NCBI RefSeq assembly: GCF_900112135.1
Contig: NZ_FOLC01000015.1
Coordinates: forward strand, 81,752 to 145,751
Direction: 5' to 3'
DNA length: 64,000 nucleotides
Source: Collimonas sp. OK412
GTDB taxonomy: Bacteria > Pseudomonadota > Gammaproteobacteria > Burkholderiales > Burkholderiaceae_D
Of the stretch, positions 18,501-27,776 are shown one piece after another. The translations under genes and the position numbers were made by a program. The stretch's first letter is position 1; each line of letters starts with the position of its first letter. The notes under the pieces were generated by a model that was not told where the DNA came from, did no database searches, and saw only the letters and a list, made by a program, of their open reading frames with translations.

Positions 18501-19879
18501 GCGCTGGCGGTCAGGTTGACGTTCTTGTCAGAGTTGAGCTGGCTGCCAGAAAAACTGAGATTCTGCGCCTGCAGGTTGAGATCGCCGGCGGCAAGCAGTT
18601 TGCCGCCGCTATCCGTGATGCCGGCGGCATTCAGGTCAAGCGCACCGCCGCTGGCGATAGAACCGCTATTGGCGGCGGCGCCATTGATGGCCAGCGTCAG
18701 GTTGTCGGCGCTGCGCTGGATCGTAGAGCCGCTATTGCTCAAGGCGCCGGCATTGACGATCAGTTGTCCTTGCGAATCCAGCGTGCCCTGCTGCGCCAGG
18801 CCGCCGCCGCTGGCGATGGTTGTGCTGCCTTCGCTTTGCGTCTGTCCGGTCAACACGGTGTTGCCGTTCGCCACCAGCTGGATATTCTGTTTGGCGTAGC
18901 TGTCTTTCAAGGTCAGGTCGCCGTTGCTCGACAACACCAGGTTGCCCTGCAAAGCGGCAACCCGGCCGCTGCTGTTGACGCCGAGACCCTGTTCCGTAGA
19001 AACCAGGTACACCTGGTTGGCATACATGCCGCCAAGGTCCTTGATATCGATCGCAAAGCGCGGCGCGGCGCCGGTGCCGGCCTGCGGCGTGGTTTGCAGC
19101 GTGCCGTACAGCACCTGGTTGGCGCCGGCCAAGGCATTCAGGTTCTTGGCCCAGACTTCGCCTTCGATCACCAGGCCGCGGGCGATCAGGTCAAGCTGTT
19201 CAATATTGCTGGCATTCAGGCCGCCGCTGCCGATCGTCAATTGTCCCTGGCCGACATTGAAACCGTTGATCGCGCCGTTTGCGCCGAACTGGACCTGGCC
19301 GGTGGTCAGGGTGCCGCGATTGGCATTCAGGAAGCCGCAGCCGTCGCATGTGATGCCGTTCGGATTGGCGACCACGATGTTGGCGCGTTGTCCCGCCACC
19401 TCAATGGTGCCGCGCAGCTGGCTCGGGTTGTTCGACACCACTTCATTGAGGATGATGCGCGCCGGCGTATTTCCCAACTGCGGATTGCCGGTGATCCAGC
19501 CGCCCAGCTGGGTTTGCGTATTGCCGCTGCTGTTGTTGAGAATCAGGCCGTTGGGATTGACATTGAACTGGCCGTACTGGTTGCGCGAAACGCCGCTGGC
19601 GCTGGGCGGTGCGATCAGCACGATCGGCACGCCGTTCTGGGCGCCATCGATCAGCGGACGCTGGCCGGCAGGTGCATTGGGCGACGCCGCAATGGGCAGA
19701 TTGCCTGCCTGCGCCGGCAATACGGCAAGCACGGTCTGGCACAGGTACAGGGCAAGCATGGCTTTCGCCGTGCGCCGCATCCAGGAACGTGGAGCGGAAC
19801 GCTCCGATAGCGCAGGTCGCGATGGATCCCGTGCGTTAACTGCGGCTTGCTGCTGCATTTGTCGTTGATGCGAATTCAT
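9512..19879 (-). CDS. cdiA: CdiA/FhaB-type two-partner secretion exoprotein with C-terminal deaminase-like toxin
   Basis: 3455 residues starting MNSHQRQMQQQ, chosen because GGGGAAG precedes this ATG; a second ATG lies eight codons upstream. An extended signal peptide ends near AQA-58. The TPS secretion domain (about 60-300) carries NPNGL (108) and NPNGI (172). Hundreds of residues of 20-22-residue beta-helix repeats follow, interrupted by a Cys-containing segment and by a conserved middle segment (YLVETDPRFT). A Gly/Ala-rich pretoxin region precedes NVEANNRQLH at about 3098, which marks the variable C-terminal part. The last 135 residues hold HAE (3402-3404) and PVCPSC (Cys3428, Cys3431), the zinc and catalytic motif pattern of deaminase-fold toxins. 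Secreted by CdiB, it should deliver the toxin to neighbouring cells. The exact deaminase family and substrate are not resolved. Confidence 0.92.
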   Translation of the reverse strand: MNSHQRQMQQQAAVNARDPSRPALSERSAPRSWMRRTAKAMLALYLCQTVLAVLPAQAGNLPIAASPNAPAGQRPLIDGAQNGVPIVLIAPPSASGVSRNQYGQFNVNPNGLILNNSSGNTQTQLGGWITGNPQLGNTPARIILNEVVSNNPSQLRGTIEVAGQRANIVVANPNGITCDGCGFLNANRGTLTTGQVQFGANGAINGFNVGQGQLTIGSGGLNASNIEQLDLIARGLVIEGEVWAKNLNALAGANQVLYGTLQTTPQAGTGAAPRFAIDIKDLGGMYANQVYLVSTEQGLGVNSSGRVAALQGNLVLSSNGDLTLKDSYAKQNIQLVANGNTVLTGQTQSEGSTTIASGGGLAQQGTLDSQGQLIVNAGALSNSGSTIQRSADNLTLAINGAAANSGSIASGGALDLNAAGITDSGGKLLAAGDLNLQAQNLSFSGSQLNSDKNVNLTASAGNLRASGSNVAAGNNLNVSAGGQLSNAGGIWQAGQNAGIQAASVSNVGGTLLANGQLGVTTAGKLDNSGGKLMGSQAVALNAQQLVNDANGLVASDLVTRITTTQGISNQGGVLSGKTDLTVNANGAAINNTAGTLVSDASLNVSAGALDNSRGQLTARAQNGGAATLNLASLSNRQGVIDAAGSLALSAAGAIDNTQGSIASGTTASAAAGGAQIQSASLTNNGGQVIARDTLAINTGALSNDATGAGKGILASNKGSVTVNAGAASNVGGLVTSATGTTLNTQALNSSGGEISSGAALAINTAGQNLANTGGRILANGKVEIQAGAVASNANGAQAALISSGSSLDIQASAVNNDGSVIVAGNTADASAGKVSLKLGSGALSNNGGAIQSTNAITINAGAVGNQGGQVTANNTVSLNAASVDNSAGLVSAVNTLAVASAAAIQNGRGQITSNGNLSLSAGTLDNTQGVVSAKQQADLKLGAGLLNNAGGQIVGTQALAVQSGEIRNAAGTIASGSSLVLNTQGQAFDNSAGQVVASGNLDIASAQLNNSGGTIASLKGAAGINTGGQALNNDSGKIQAAGNTTLSAGNTSNVKGLISGQDISIAAAALDNTGAQVVAAGNLSTSTTALNNTQGLLQSVGNASIDSNGQAIVNRSSGNSGGIVSGGTLDVKGGSLDNQAGYVASNGKQTLTVTGDLDNRSSGQIVANGSNTITAANVLNSNGLIQSLGDIGITAAGSISNNGGQVAANGDAVLNAVNIDNSAAGSISATNIRASANSISNAGGNIKAGKDALITTALGAASLDNTGGLVSAKHDVTINATALNNAGGKIVGDNSATVTTSSNSLGGTIASSNAVTLNINGDYNNTGLLSAQKTLTVNAGNITNSGTLTAGDTLNVTTGNLTNSGEISAQTTNLNVSGTLTNSSTGLIDGVTTNIIAGTTNNSGRIYGDLLRISGGTVNNSGSGTIAARNTLLIGVQNLSNTEGGLIYSLGDLGIAGAIDGNGNLQGSVQNLLNASAKIEAQGNVAITAASLVNRDNHLATRVVVDPAINQDQVQPSGSATKYKSSDCFGVGGGGDSVSCIVHPDKYGQRSTVTTARTVIPDSCSGSGDSQTCVSGSIVDNYPWNSPVFAQFGVAAVTSAAPVEPNGGPGGCSFMTDSGSVDLTTPQCVQWRKDYAVWSTAYEATLDALAPKIDSYNASVREDNRLDQFEDYTWYKVTASPSHTEVTSSAPAQILSGGGMTLNGSVTNQDSQIVAGGALAIVGPTVRNLATQGENRTTYSGTAEFTHVESCGTFGSSHCRNWDGAQPYNAAPQVISVDLPTVVYQQNAGNQTDNRNLGVSTANPDGSVAGAVSSAIGNARIIGAQAVNAVLATGAGAGSIGRALPVVQSVAANGTGLRAHDVILTTAPRLILPNNSLFTIHPEPGSRYLVETDPRFTNQRNFLSSDYFLQALNRDPERNLKRYGDGFYEQQLINDQILALTGRRYLTSYTSTEDEYKALMNAGVAYANQYQLSPGVALSAEQMANLTTDIVWLVSRSVTLADGSTQQVLVPQVYLRRPQGGDLQQSGALIAGGDVMIKTDSDLVNSGSIAATNSTTLLAGTDLLNQGGRISGQDIVARARNDLVNLSGVIQGSGNDSTVTLLAGRDIVLQTRTIDTVNPEATSTRTNIDRIATVQGGTVTLNAARDLVVTGANVSAIGTASTDNPTGGNLIATAGRDVKVSAVTGQYQIDVENPAGHSVEGRTGFIKESTVSNQLASLNAGNNLGLAAGQGGSGDLTLKGANLNAGNNALLSGSNVSIEAVKDSVVNDIQTVGKKEYHRIGSADETLVGGNVNAGNNLTVKATGTPSGATDASGNAVAQAGSGNITLTSAYLATTTGQVTLAANNDVTIKSAATEHSTVQESYVKSGDAMSTTTTTIAKHSSLQQAEGSTVSGNSVLAVAGHDINIQGSNVVGTKDVTLAAANNVNIVTAQSKSAQSSYEKKETSGLFSTGASITMGSKEQDNESTLKTVTNTGSVIGSTGGNITINAGEHYTQTGSKVMAPAGDISIAAKAVDINAAFDTTEQNNKTHTEQSGLSLGVSSPIVSALQSIAQMGDASKKTDDSRMKLLAAAAAAMTAKAVAQAAADPSVTVSLTIGSSKSDSQSKQTSSTAVGSSVAAGGNLAISATGADKDSNVNILGSNISAGKDASIKADGDINLQATQSTSDQHSTSSSSSAAIGIAATYGKNGLAFGVTANASGSRGKADGDDVTQNNTHVVAGNTLTLESGHDTNIKGGVASARQVIADIGTSGQGNLNIESLQDTSNYNSKDQSIGGSVTIGYGFAASGNYNQTKVNGSFASVGEQSGIAAGDGGFQVKVNGNTDLKGGVIASSDKAIQDNKNSLATQTLTQVDIKNHSDFDASGFGVSGGFGVGGDKGDGKAADGSTAKAPTVGGQTLQAFQTGSTGTSAGIGSASGSSSSTTRSGISGGVVTITDDAAQQAKTGTTATQTVASINRDVSTAKDSSGALTKDWDGQKLKDDVSAQVQITSTFGQQAAKNIGDYADAKQKEAVKNGDDAEAAKWAEGGAYRVALHTATGALAGGLGGAAGALTSASAMTIIGDEINKMDLPKDLKQGLAQIAATALGAAIGGAAGAASGLNVEANNRQLHTEEKQRIHELANGSSAQEARLSAAACALAHCSAEYAVGSKEYNYYVQVEALGNSPDLAGERLKLSQQPGMFGYTMTGVFSDANFDAGKRINNTYQITTRTLGTLQAVGGAATAVAGAGITAGGAITCPETGLGCLVAAGGAALTGWGVDQSKAGVSTSISGQVQPTIGGQALQNMFGISSGAAELLYGMVGGVAGIAADAALASRGAAVISVPTKVTAGKGLAYENPSQLVQSRVDDLLSQIPANSQGRITMGVAVVEDANGLRTTLISTSEPRGYLRPGVTSNPGEIVVAGTGHAEADIIAYANANGLKIIDIGATRPVCPSCQNVIAPTGANVTTPLKPLPKNPRG

Positions 19880-20015
19880 GACTTCCCCGATCCCGTAATT
19901 CATTCAATTGCGCAAACGCTGCCGGCCTGGCGGCGCCCTTGCGATATGTCATTGCCGCCAGTCGTGCCGGCGGTCTATTTTTCTGGACTGCAGTACTGCC
20001 TTGAATATCTGTTCA

Positions 20016-21800
20016 TCAAAAAGCGTAGGTCAGCGACACAGAAGGACTCCAGCGCTGCGTCTTGAAACCTTCCGGCTTGTACAGCGGCGTGCCGAGCGAG
20101 GCATCCATCTGCAGCGATTTCCATCTGCCGCGCATGCCGATTGCGGCGCCGGCCAGCTTGCTGCCGATCAGCTGGGCTTCGCTGGGGCCCCAGACACGGC
20201 CGGCGTCAACGCCCAGGTAGATTTGCGTATCGACGCCAGGAACCAGGTTGGCCGGCATGCTGAGATCGTTGCGAAAATAGAAGCCGCTTTCCGCCAGCAG
20301 GACGCTGTCGCCGTCAAAGCCGCGCACGCTGTAACGATTGCCTATGGATATCTGGTCGACCGACAGCAGCGCATCGTTAGTCGCCTGCGCATGTATCGAG
20401 CCGGTATATTGGAATGCCTGTTTTCCCAGCGCGAACGGCTGGTTGTAGCTCGCGTTCAAGGTCCAGATCTGCGGCCGGTTGGTCAGGTTGACGGCGCCGT
20501 CCGCCTGCGGAAAATCGTCCTGCGCGCTAAACCACGGCATGCCGCGCTGATAGCCGAGGTCGATGTCGAGGTCGCCTTGTCCTATCAACCTCTTGTAGGT
20601 CACGCCGGCTTCCAGCCGGGTGGTGCGGCGCCGCTGCACGATCAGCTCGACATCGTCCAGGAAACTGTCAGCGTGGCGCGTCGCCACACCTGCATACAGG
20701 CCGAATTTGGCCGACGCGGTGCGGATGAAAGTGCGGTGCCATTTGAATTCGGCGGTATCGCTGGTGCCGCTGGAAAGGAAATTGACCGTGGTTCCCTGCA
20801 CCACCTGCGCAAACCGGTTGTGGCTGTCTGAAATGGTAAAGGTGTTGTAACCCCAGGGAATGCTGTAGTTGAAGGACGCGCTCTGGCTGCGGTGGTTCGG
20901 ATCCGGCTGGTCGAGATTGCTATTGCCGCTCAGGTTCAGGATGTCGTTCAGGCCAAGAGGATTATCGAGCGCAAGATAGGCCGATAGCTGGGAACGCCCC
21001 AAGGTGCGGCTGCCCGAATTGTCGACCGTGACGCCGCCGCGGATGCGGTCGCCGAGGCTGCCGCTTTGCCGTTCTATATAGACGACGCTGGTGTCCGGTT
21101 CCGCGCCCGGTTCGATGCGCGTCGCCACCGCCTGGCTCGGCAGGCGCTTCATTTGCTCGACGCCCTGCTCCAGGTCGCGGATGTTCAGGATATCGCCTGG
21201 CCCCAATGACGGGATGCCGGGGAAAGCATTGCGCCAGGTTCCCCAGTTATCGTCCGCCGCCTGCTTGGCGTCGCCCGCCTTGACCATGCGCACTTCGCTG
21301 ATGCGGCCGACATGCAGCACCAGCTCCAGGGTGCCGTTGTGAAGATTTTGCTGCGGCAGGCTGACACGGGTAGTGGCGTAGCCAAGTTCGATCAGCTTGC
21401 CATCCAGCGCCGAGGCGATGCGGCGCAAGCCTTCGACGCCGATACAACGGTTCATGAACGGCAGCCCCGCATCCTGCAGCCAGCCGAAGCGTCCGATACC
21501 CTTGCCGGTCAGCGCAGTTTCGCGAATCACGAAGCATGGCGATTCGACCGGAAGATCGGTGGATACCTTGGTCGATACCGATGGACTCAAGACGTCGGAC
21601 TTGGGTTGCAGCTGCAGTTGCTGTTCGCGGGTGCGCTCCTCCTGCCGGCGCAGCCCTTCGGCGGCGCCTCGCTCGATGGTTACCGCGGTCTGCGCCATCC
21701 CGTTTTGCGCGGCTGCAGCCAGCAAGGCAACTAAGCCAATCCCCTTTGCAAAAAACAATAAACAACCATCACCTTTATCCGTTAAGGCGTTGCTCCCCAT
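20016..21800 (-). CDS. cdiB: CdiB/ShlB/FhaC-type outer-membrane transporter
   Basis: 594 residues. A signal peptide (hydrophobic stretch to about AQ-37) and a charged linker helix (GLRRQEERTREQQLQLQ) are followed by two POTRA domains (about 85-260; FVIRETALTG starts the first) and a 16-strand barrel ending in Phe. The barrel contains SVRGFDGD near residue 505, the conserved lid-loop motif of the family. It recognises the TPS domain of CdiA in the periplasm and threads it through the outer membrane. The cdiA gene follows 136 bases downstream on the same strand. The ribosome site at the chosen ATG is weak; no better start was found before the signal peptide. Confidence 0.93.
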   Translation of the reverse strand: MGSNALTDKGDGCLLFFAKGIGLVALLAAAAQNGMAQTAVTIERGAAEGLRRQEERTREQQLQLQPKSDVLSPSVSTKVSTDLPVESPCFVIRETALTGKGIGRFGWLQDAGLPFMNRCIGVEGLRRIASALDGKLIELGYATTRVSLPQQNLHNGTLELVLHVGRISEVRMVKAGDAKQAADDNWGTWRNAFPGIPSLGPGDILNIRDLEQGVEQMKRLPSQAVATRIEPGAEPDTSVVYIERQSGSLGDRIRGGVTVDNSGSRTLGRSQLSAYLALDNPLGLNDILNLSGNSNLDQPDPNHRSQSASFNYSIPWGYNTFTISDSHNRFAQVVQGTTVNFLSSGTSDTAEFKWHRTFIRTASAKFGLYAGVATRHADSFLDDVELIVQRRRTTRLEAGVTYKRLIGQGDLDIDLGYQRGMPWFSAQDDFPQADGAVNLTNRPQIWTLNASYNQPFALGKQAFQYTGSIHAQATNDALLSVDQISIGNRYSVRGFDGDSVLLAESGFYFRNDLSMPANLVPGVDTQIYLGVDAGRVWGPSEAQLIGSKLAGAAIGMRGRWKSLQMDASLGTPLYKPEGFKTQRWSPSVSLTYAF

Positions 21801-21833
21801 TTGTTGCTTTCTATATATTTTTCCCTGGCGGGA

Positions 21834-21860
21834 ATTATAGTTAGAAAACTAACTTCGGAT
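21834..21860 (-). promoter_or_regulatory. Possible cdiB promoter with inverted repeat
   Basis: On the minus strand a perfect TATAAT (21834-21839) lies about 35 bases before the cdiB start. The -35 element is weak (TTATCC at 17 bases). Directly upstream is AGTTAG-AAAA-CTAACT (21839-21854), an inverted repeat in the spacer, where a repressor could block the promoter. The regulator is unknown. Confidence 0.4.
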
Positions 21861-21990
21861 AATCAAAATGTATCTGTATTGTAAATTTTCACAATAATTA
21901 ACATGCGCGGTGGAAATTGGTTGCGTAACAACAACACAGTCCGATTACAATCGATAACATGCCAAGCACCACCTACCGGAGCAGCAACGC

Positions 21991-23280
21991 GTGACAAACC
22001 TCAAACTTCCCGCGCAGAACCCAGGCCGTACCGCGGCGATGCCCTTCATCATGCTGACCGTATTGATCGACATGATTTCGATCGGCCTGATCATCCCGGT
22101 GCTGCCGGTGCTGGTCGGCAAATTCACCGGTTCGCAGGCCGACCAGGCATTCTGGTATGGCGCGGTGGCCTTTGCTTTCGGCATCGCCAATTTTTTCGGT
22201 TCGCCGATTCTTGGCGCCCTGTCTGACCGCTACGGCCGGCGGCCGGTGCTGCTGCTGGGATTTTGCGGGCTGGCGCTGAATTTTTTCGCGACGGCGTTTT
22301 CAACCGCGCTGTGGATGCTGATCGTGGTGCGCCTGGCGGGCGGCGCCATGCAGTCCAATGCCGCGGTCTGCAATGCCTACGTGGCCGACATCACGCCGCC
22401 GGAGCAGCGCGCCAAGCGCTTTGGCATGATCGGCGCGATGTTCGGCGTCGGTTTCATCGTCGGCCCGGTGATGGGCGGTTTGCTGGGCGCCGTCAATCTG
22501 CGCTTGCCGTTCATTGTGGCTGGCAGCCTGGCCTTGCTGAACCTGATGTACGGTTATTTCGTGCTGCCCGAATCGCTGCCGCCTGAGCGGCGCCGCGCAT
22601 TCGGCTGGCGGGCGGCCAATCCGCTGGCTTCGCTGCGAGCGTTGTCGCGCCTGAAAGCGGTCGGGCCGCTGGTGGCGGTGATCGCCTGCAATGGCTTGGC
22701 GCAGTTCATGCTATTCACCACCTGGGTGCTGTACACCACGTTCAAGTTCGGCTGGGGACCCTTGGAAAACGGCCAGTCGCTGGCAGCCGTCGGCATCATG
22801 TCGGTGATCGTGCAAGGCGTCTTGCTGGGGCCATTGCTGAAACGCTTCAGCCCGCAGCGGCTGGCGGTGATCGGGCTGGTCTCCTCCACTGCCGCCTACC
22901 TCTTGTGGGGAGCCGCCAGCCAGTCATGGATGATGTATGCGGTGATTTTCGCCAATATATTCGGCGCCACGGTGAATGCGTCGATCCAGAGCATCATTTC
23001 CGGCGCGGTCGATTCGCACAGCCAGGGCCAGACCCTGGGCGCGGTCAGTTCGCTCAACAGCCTGATGGCAGTGATCGCGCCGGTCATCGGCGCGCCGTTG
23101 CTGGGGGTGGTCTCGCATTTGCCCAAGGGCGACTGGCGGATTGGCGCGCCGTTCTATTTTTGCGCGGTGCTGCAGCTGGCGGCGCTGGTGCTGGCTTTCC
23201 TGCATTTCCGGCGCCAGCGCCGCCAGCGCGCCGAGATTCAGCCTGCCGGCGCCGTACTGGAAACGGAAGACATGCAGTAA
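21991..23280 (+). CDS. MFS exporter of the TCR/Tet type
   Basis: 429 residues with about 12 membrane segments. The first helix holds VLIDMISIGLIIPVLPVLVG and motif A is GALSDRYGRRPVLL between helices 2 and 3, both typical of TetA-like drug/proton antiporters. The GPVMGGLLG stretch in helix 5 is the antiporter motif C. The start is GTG with GGAG eight bases upstream. It is divergent from cdiB. True tetracycline resistance cannot be inferred; many chromosomal members export other compounds. Confidence 0.88.
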   Translation: MTNLKLPAQNPGRTAAMPFIMLTVLIDMISIGLIIPVLPVLVGKFTGSQADQAFWYGAVAFAFGIANFFGSPILGALSDRYGRRPVLLLGFCGLALNFFATAFSTALWMLIVVRLAGGAMQSNAAVCNAYVADITPPEQRAKRFGMIGAMFGVGFIVGPVMGGLLGAVNLRLPFIVAGSLALLNLMYGYFVLPESLPPERRRAFGWRAANPLASLRALSRLKAVGPLVAVIACNGLAQFMLFTTWVLYTTFKFGWGPLENGQSLAAVGIMSVIVQGVLLGPLLKRFSPQRLAVIGLVSSTAAYLLWGAASQSWMMYAVIFANIFGATVNASIQSIISGAVDSHSQGQTLGAVSSLNSLMAVIAPVIGAPLLGVVSHLPKGDWRIGAPFYFCAVLQLAALVLAFLHFRRQRRQRAEIQPAGAVLETEDMQ

Positions 23281-23287
23281 CCGCCAA

Positions 23288-23306
23288 CGCCGCCGTTCAG
23301 GCGGCG
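23288..23306. terminator. GC hairpin between convergent genes
   Basis: CGCCGCC-GTTCA-GGCGGCG forms a seven-base stem right after the MFS stop and overlapping the acyltransferase stop. There is no T-tract, so it is only a candidate bidirectional terminator. Confidence 0.35.
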
Positions 23307-24451
23307 ACCGGAACCCGCAGCGGCGAACCCTGTTCTGGCGCGCGGCTTGACAGGCGGCTGAGCGGGATTTCCACCCAGCGATAAAAAAGTGCACCGGCGG
23401 CAAGGCTGGCAGCCCAGGCCAGCACCATGCCGCCCGCCTGCAGCAGCGGCCGCGCCGGCACGAACTTGGCGAACGCCGCGTTGACGACCAGGCAGACCGG
23501 GAAATGCACCAGGAAGATCGAGTACGAAATCCGGCCGAACGAACGTATCCAGGCAAAGCGCTGGCGCGACAGCAGCACGCCGCGCCGGCTCGCCAGCACC
23601 AGTGCGCAGGCTACCAGCAAGGCGAGCGCGATGCGGCTGCGGAAATCGATCGTCAGTGCGTACAAGGTTGGCACCAGTATCGCCGCCAGCAGCAGCGCCA
23701 CCGCCGCCGGCCGCCGGCCCAGGTCGCGCGCCCACCAGGCGATCACGCCCAGGCCGTAGCTGCCGAAGAAATACGGCGCCCAGGCGTCCCAGGCGGCATC
23801 GCGGTTGAAATAGAACAGGGAGGCGCTGACGCCGGCCACCACCAGCAGCGGCGCCAGCCATGGCATCGCGCGCCGCCTGGCGAGGCCGCCGGTCAGCCAC
23901 AGCAGCATGGTGAGCATGGCGTACAGCTGGAAATCGATGGCGACGTACCAGGCGCCGGCCGAGATCGATTCATAACCCAATATGGAATGCAGCAATAATG
24001 CGTGGGCGGCCAGTTGCATGGCCGTCGGCATGGCGGAGATGGAGTAATGCGTCATCCACAGCGCGGCCCAGGCGGAAGCGCCTATCGCCAGCACGGTCGC
24101 GGCCAGGAACGGCGGCACCAGCTTCATGTAGCGCCGCCACAAGACCCGCAGCGGGTCGGCGACGGTGGAGCTGCCATGCGGCGACAGCGATTTGGCCGCG
24201 AGGAAACCGCCGACCACCAGGAATACCTGGACCGCGATGCGGGCGTATGTGTCCAGCCAATCGATCAGGCCAGGCGCGACAGGACGAACGTGGTCTGCCA
24301 TCGGCCCGTAGAACGCCAGGTGGTGCAAGACAATCAGTTGTGCCGCAATAACCTTGAGCAGGTCGATAAAGCCGAATTGGAAATTGGAATTACGTTCTGG
24401 TGCTTTCGATGAGCTTGGTGGCAGCGGTGAAACGCTCATTGTTACATCCAT
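23297..24451 (-). CDS. Acyltransferase 3 family protein (OafA/YrhL-like)
   Basis: 384 residues with about ten membrane helices. The N-terminal part shows the family pattern FIDLLKVIAAQLIVLHHLAFYG, where the His pair region carries the catalytic histidine, followed by VFLVVGGFLAAKSL. Such enzymes acetylate or otherwise acylate sugars of the envelope or small secreted molecules. An alternative ATG at 24439 has a GGAT-like ribosome site and would remove four residues. The C-terminus ends with the usual membrane helix and RWVEIPLSR motif. The substrate is unknown. Confidence 0.85.
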   Translation of the reverse strand: MDVTMSVSPLPPSSSKAPERNSNFQFGFIDLLKVIAAQLIVLHHLAFYGPMADHVRPVAPGLIDWLDTYARIAVQVFLVVGGFLAAKSLSPHGSSTVADPLRVLWRRYMKLVPPFLAATVLAIGASAWAALWMTHYSISAMPTAMQLAAHALLLHSILGYESISAGAWYVAIDFQLYAMLTMLLWLTGGLARRRAMPWLAPLLVVAGVSASLFYFNRDAAWDAWAPYFFGSYGLGVIAWWARDLGRRPAAVALLLAAILVPTLYALTIDFRSRIALALLVACALVLASRRGVLLSRQRFAWIRSFGRISYSIFLVHFPVCLVVNAAFAKFVPARPLLQAGGMVLAWAASLAAGALFYRWVEIPLSRLSSRAPEQGSPLRVPVAA

Positions 24452-24552
24452 GTTAAAAAAGATGCCAATGATAGAGATTCAAACGCGCTTGTCCAGCATA
24501 ATAATATCTTGTAACATTTCCCAATGGCAACAAATTGGTTATTTAAAAAACA

Positions 24553-25919
<1,367 letters not shown>

Positions 25920-25920
<1 letters not shown>

Positions 25921-27725
25921 CAAGTCTCGACCGTTTCCAGCAACGGAATCCGCAGCACGAATTCGGCGCCGCCGCCGCTGTGGTTGTTTGCCGTCAGCCG
26001 GCCGTTCATCGCCTGCACGATGGACGATGAAATGGCCAGGCCCAGGCCCAATCCCTTGCCGGACGGCTTGGTCGTGAAAAACGGCTCGAACAGATGCAAG
26101 GCGACCTGCGCCGGAATGCCCGGTCCAGAATCGCGGATGCGGATCACCGCTTCGCCCGCCTCGCAATCCAGCACCAGGGAGACGGTTTTTTGCTCGGCAT
26201 TATCCACCGCGTCCAAGGCGTTGCGCAACAGGTTGATCAGCACCTGTTCGGTGCGCACCGAGTCGCCGACCACCTGGGCCGTGCGCCGGATATCGATCTC
26301 CAGCTTGGCGCCGTGGGTCTGGAACTCGTTATGCAGCAGCAGCGCCGCCGCCTCTATCGACTTCGGCAAATCGATGGCGGCGACCGCTTCGTGGCTTTTC
26401 CGGGAAAAGCCGTTGAGCTGGCCGACTATCTTGCCCATGCGGGCGCTGGCATTGCTGATATGGGCCAGGTTTTCGCTGGCCTTGTCGCCCTGGCCGCGGG
26501 TCAGGAAGGTCATGGCGTTATCCGCAAACGCCCGGATCGCCGCCAGCGGCTGGTTCAGCTCGTGGGCGATGCCGGCCGCCATCTGCCCTAGCATGGCCAG
26601 CTTGCCGGCCTGGATCAGCTTGTTCTGGGTCGAACGCAACAGGTGTTCGGTTTCCTGCAGCTTGGCGTACTTGGCTGCCAGCGTCTGGTTCGCCACCATC
26701 AATTCCTGCGTTCTCTGGGCAATGGTCCGGTCCAGGTATTCGGCCGACACCAGCCGCTCTTCCAGGCGGCGCCGGCGCTGGTACAAGGCCCACAGGGAAA
26801 TTCCCGCAATCGCCAGCAGCAGCAGCGCCGCCATGGTCCACAGCATGGCGATGCGGGCGATCCGCGCCTGCGACGGGAACAGCATCAGTTGCCAGCCCAG
26901 GCGGCCGACGCTGCGCGTGACGTGCTGGCCGAACTCCGCGCTCTGCCGCTTCGGCAAAGAACTGACCGGCGTAATCGGCCGGTCGGCGTACTGATGCGTG
27001 CCGGTGAGGTCTTGCTGCACGGCTCCGTTGAGCGGATACAGGCTGTGATATTTCCAGTCCGGGCGATTGCTCAGGAACACCACGCCGCTGCTGTCGACCA
27101 GCGTGATCGGATCTTCGCTGCTGCGCCAGGTGTGCTCGAATTCGGTCAGGTCGATCTTGACCGCCATCACCCCCAGCGCGGCATTTTCGCCATGGGCGGC
27201 AGCGCTGGCGTAGATCGGCTGGGCGATAAAATAGCCAGGCACATTGGTGGCGTTGCCGATGCCGTAGAAACTACCGGCGTTGCCTTTCATCGCATCGCGG
27301 AAATACGGACGGAAACCGAAGTCCCTGCCGACAAAGCTGGTAGGCGTGTCCCAGTTGCTGGAAGCCAGCGTCAAGCCTTTGCGGTCCAGTACATAGATCG
27401 CCACCACCTTCGATTGCCGCTGGATCAGCTGCAATGTCTGGTTCAGGCGCTGGATGTTGAGCTGGTCTTCGGGATGGGCCAGCGCCTGCAGCACATCCGA
27501 CTGGAAGCCGAGGGCAAACGGCAGCGTCTCGAATTTCTGCAGCACCGATTCCAGGTCGAGCGCGATGATTTGCAGTTGCCGCTCGCTGGCTTCGCCGACG
27601 TCGCCGCCGGCTTTCCTGGCTGCCATGACGTAGGTGGTCAGCGCCACGGCAACCGCGCCGGCAAGCGCCAGCACGGTCCAGAGCAGCGGCTTGTTCGCCC
27701 TCGCCTTCACCAGCAGATTTGTCAT
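25920..27725 (-). CDS. dctB: Sensor histidine kinase, DctB-like
   Basis: 601 residues. Two membrane segments (about 13-35 and 290-313) enclose a periplasmic double-Cache-like sensor domain (motif FVGRDFGFRPYFRDAMKG near 131-148, as in DctB). After a linker coiled coil (320-365) come the phospho-acceptor box AAGIAHELNQP (His388) and the ATPase domain with LINLLRNALDAV, DSGPGIP and GLGLGLAIS. It should sense C4-dicarboxylates or 2-oxoglutarate in the periplasm and phosphorylate the DctD-like regulator. It lies 51 bases behind the transporter gene and overlaps the regulator start. Confidence 0.92.
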
Positions 27726-27776
27726 GGCAGCCGCCTGAATGGAAAAAAAACAGGCGACAGCATCGCCGGCATGGCT

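Noticed and set aside
10000..19000. Repeats of cdiA as a CRISPR-like array
   Set aside because: The repeats code for beta-helix turns and are not identical; there are no spacers.
10784..19810. Several plus-strand frames of 300-740 residues opposite cdiA
   Set aside because: They are mirror images of the repeat codons of cdiA, with odd composition (Ala, Val, Asp, Gly runs), no ribosome sites and no known domains.
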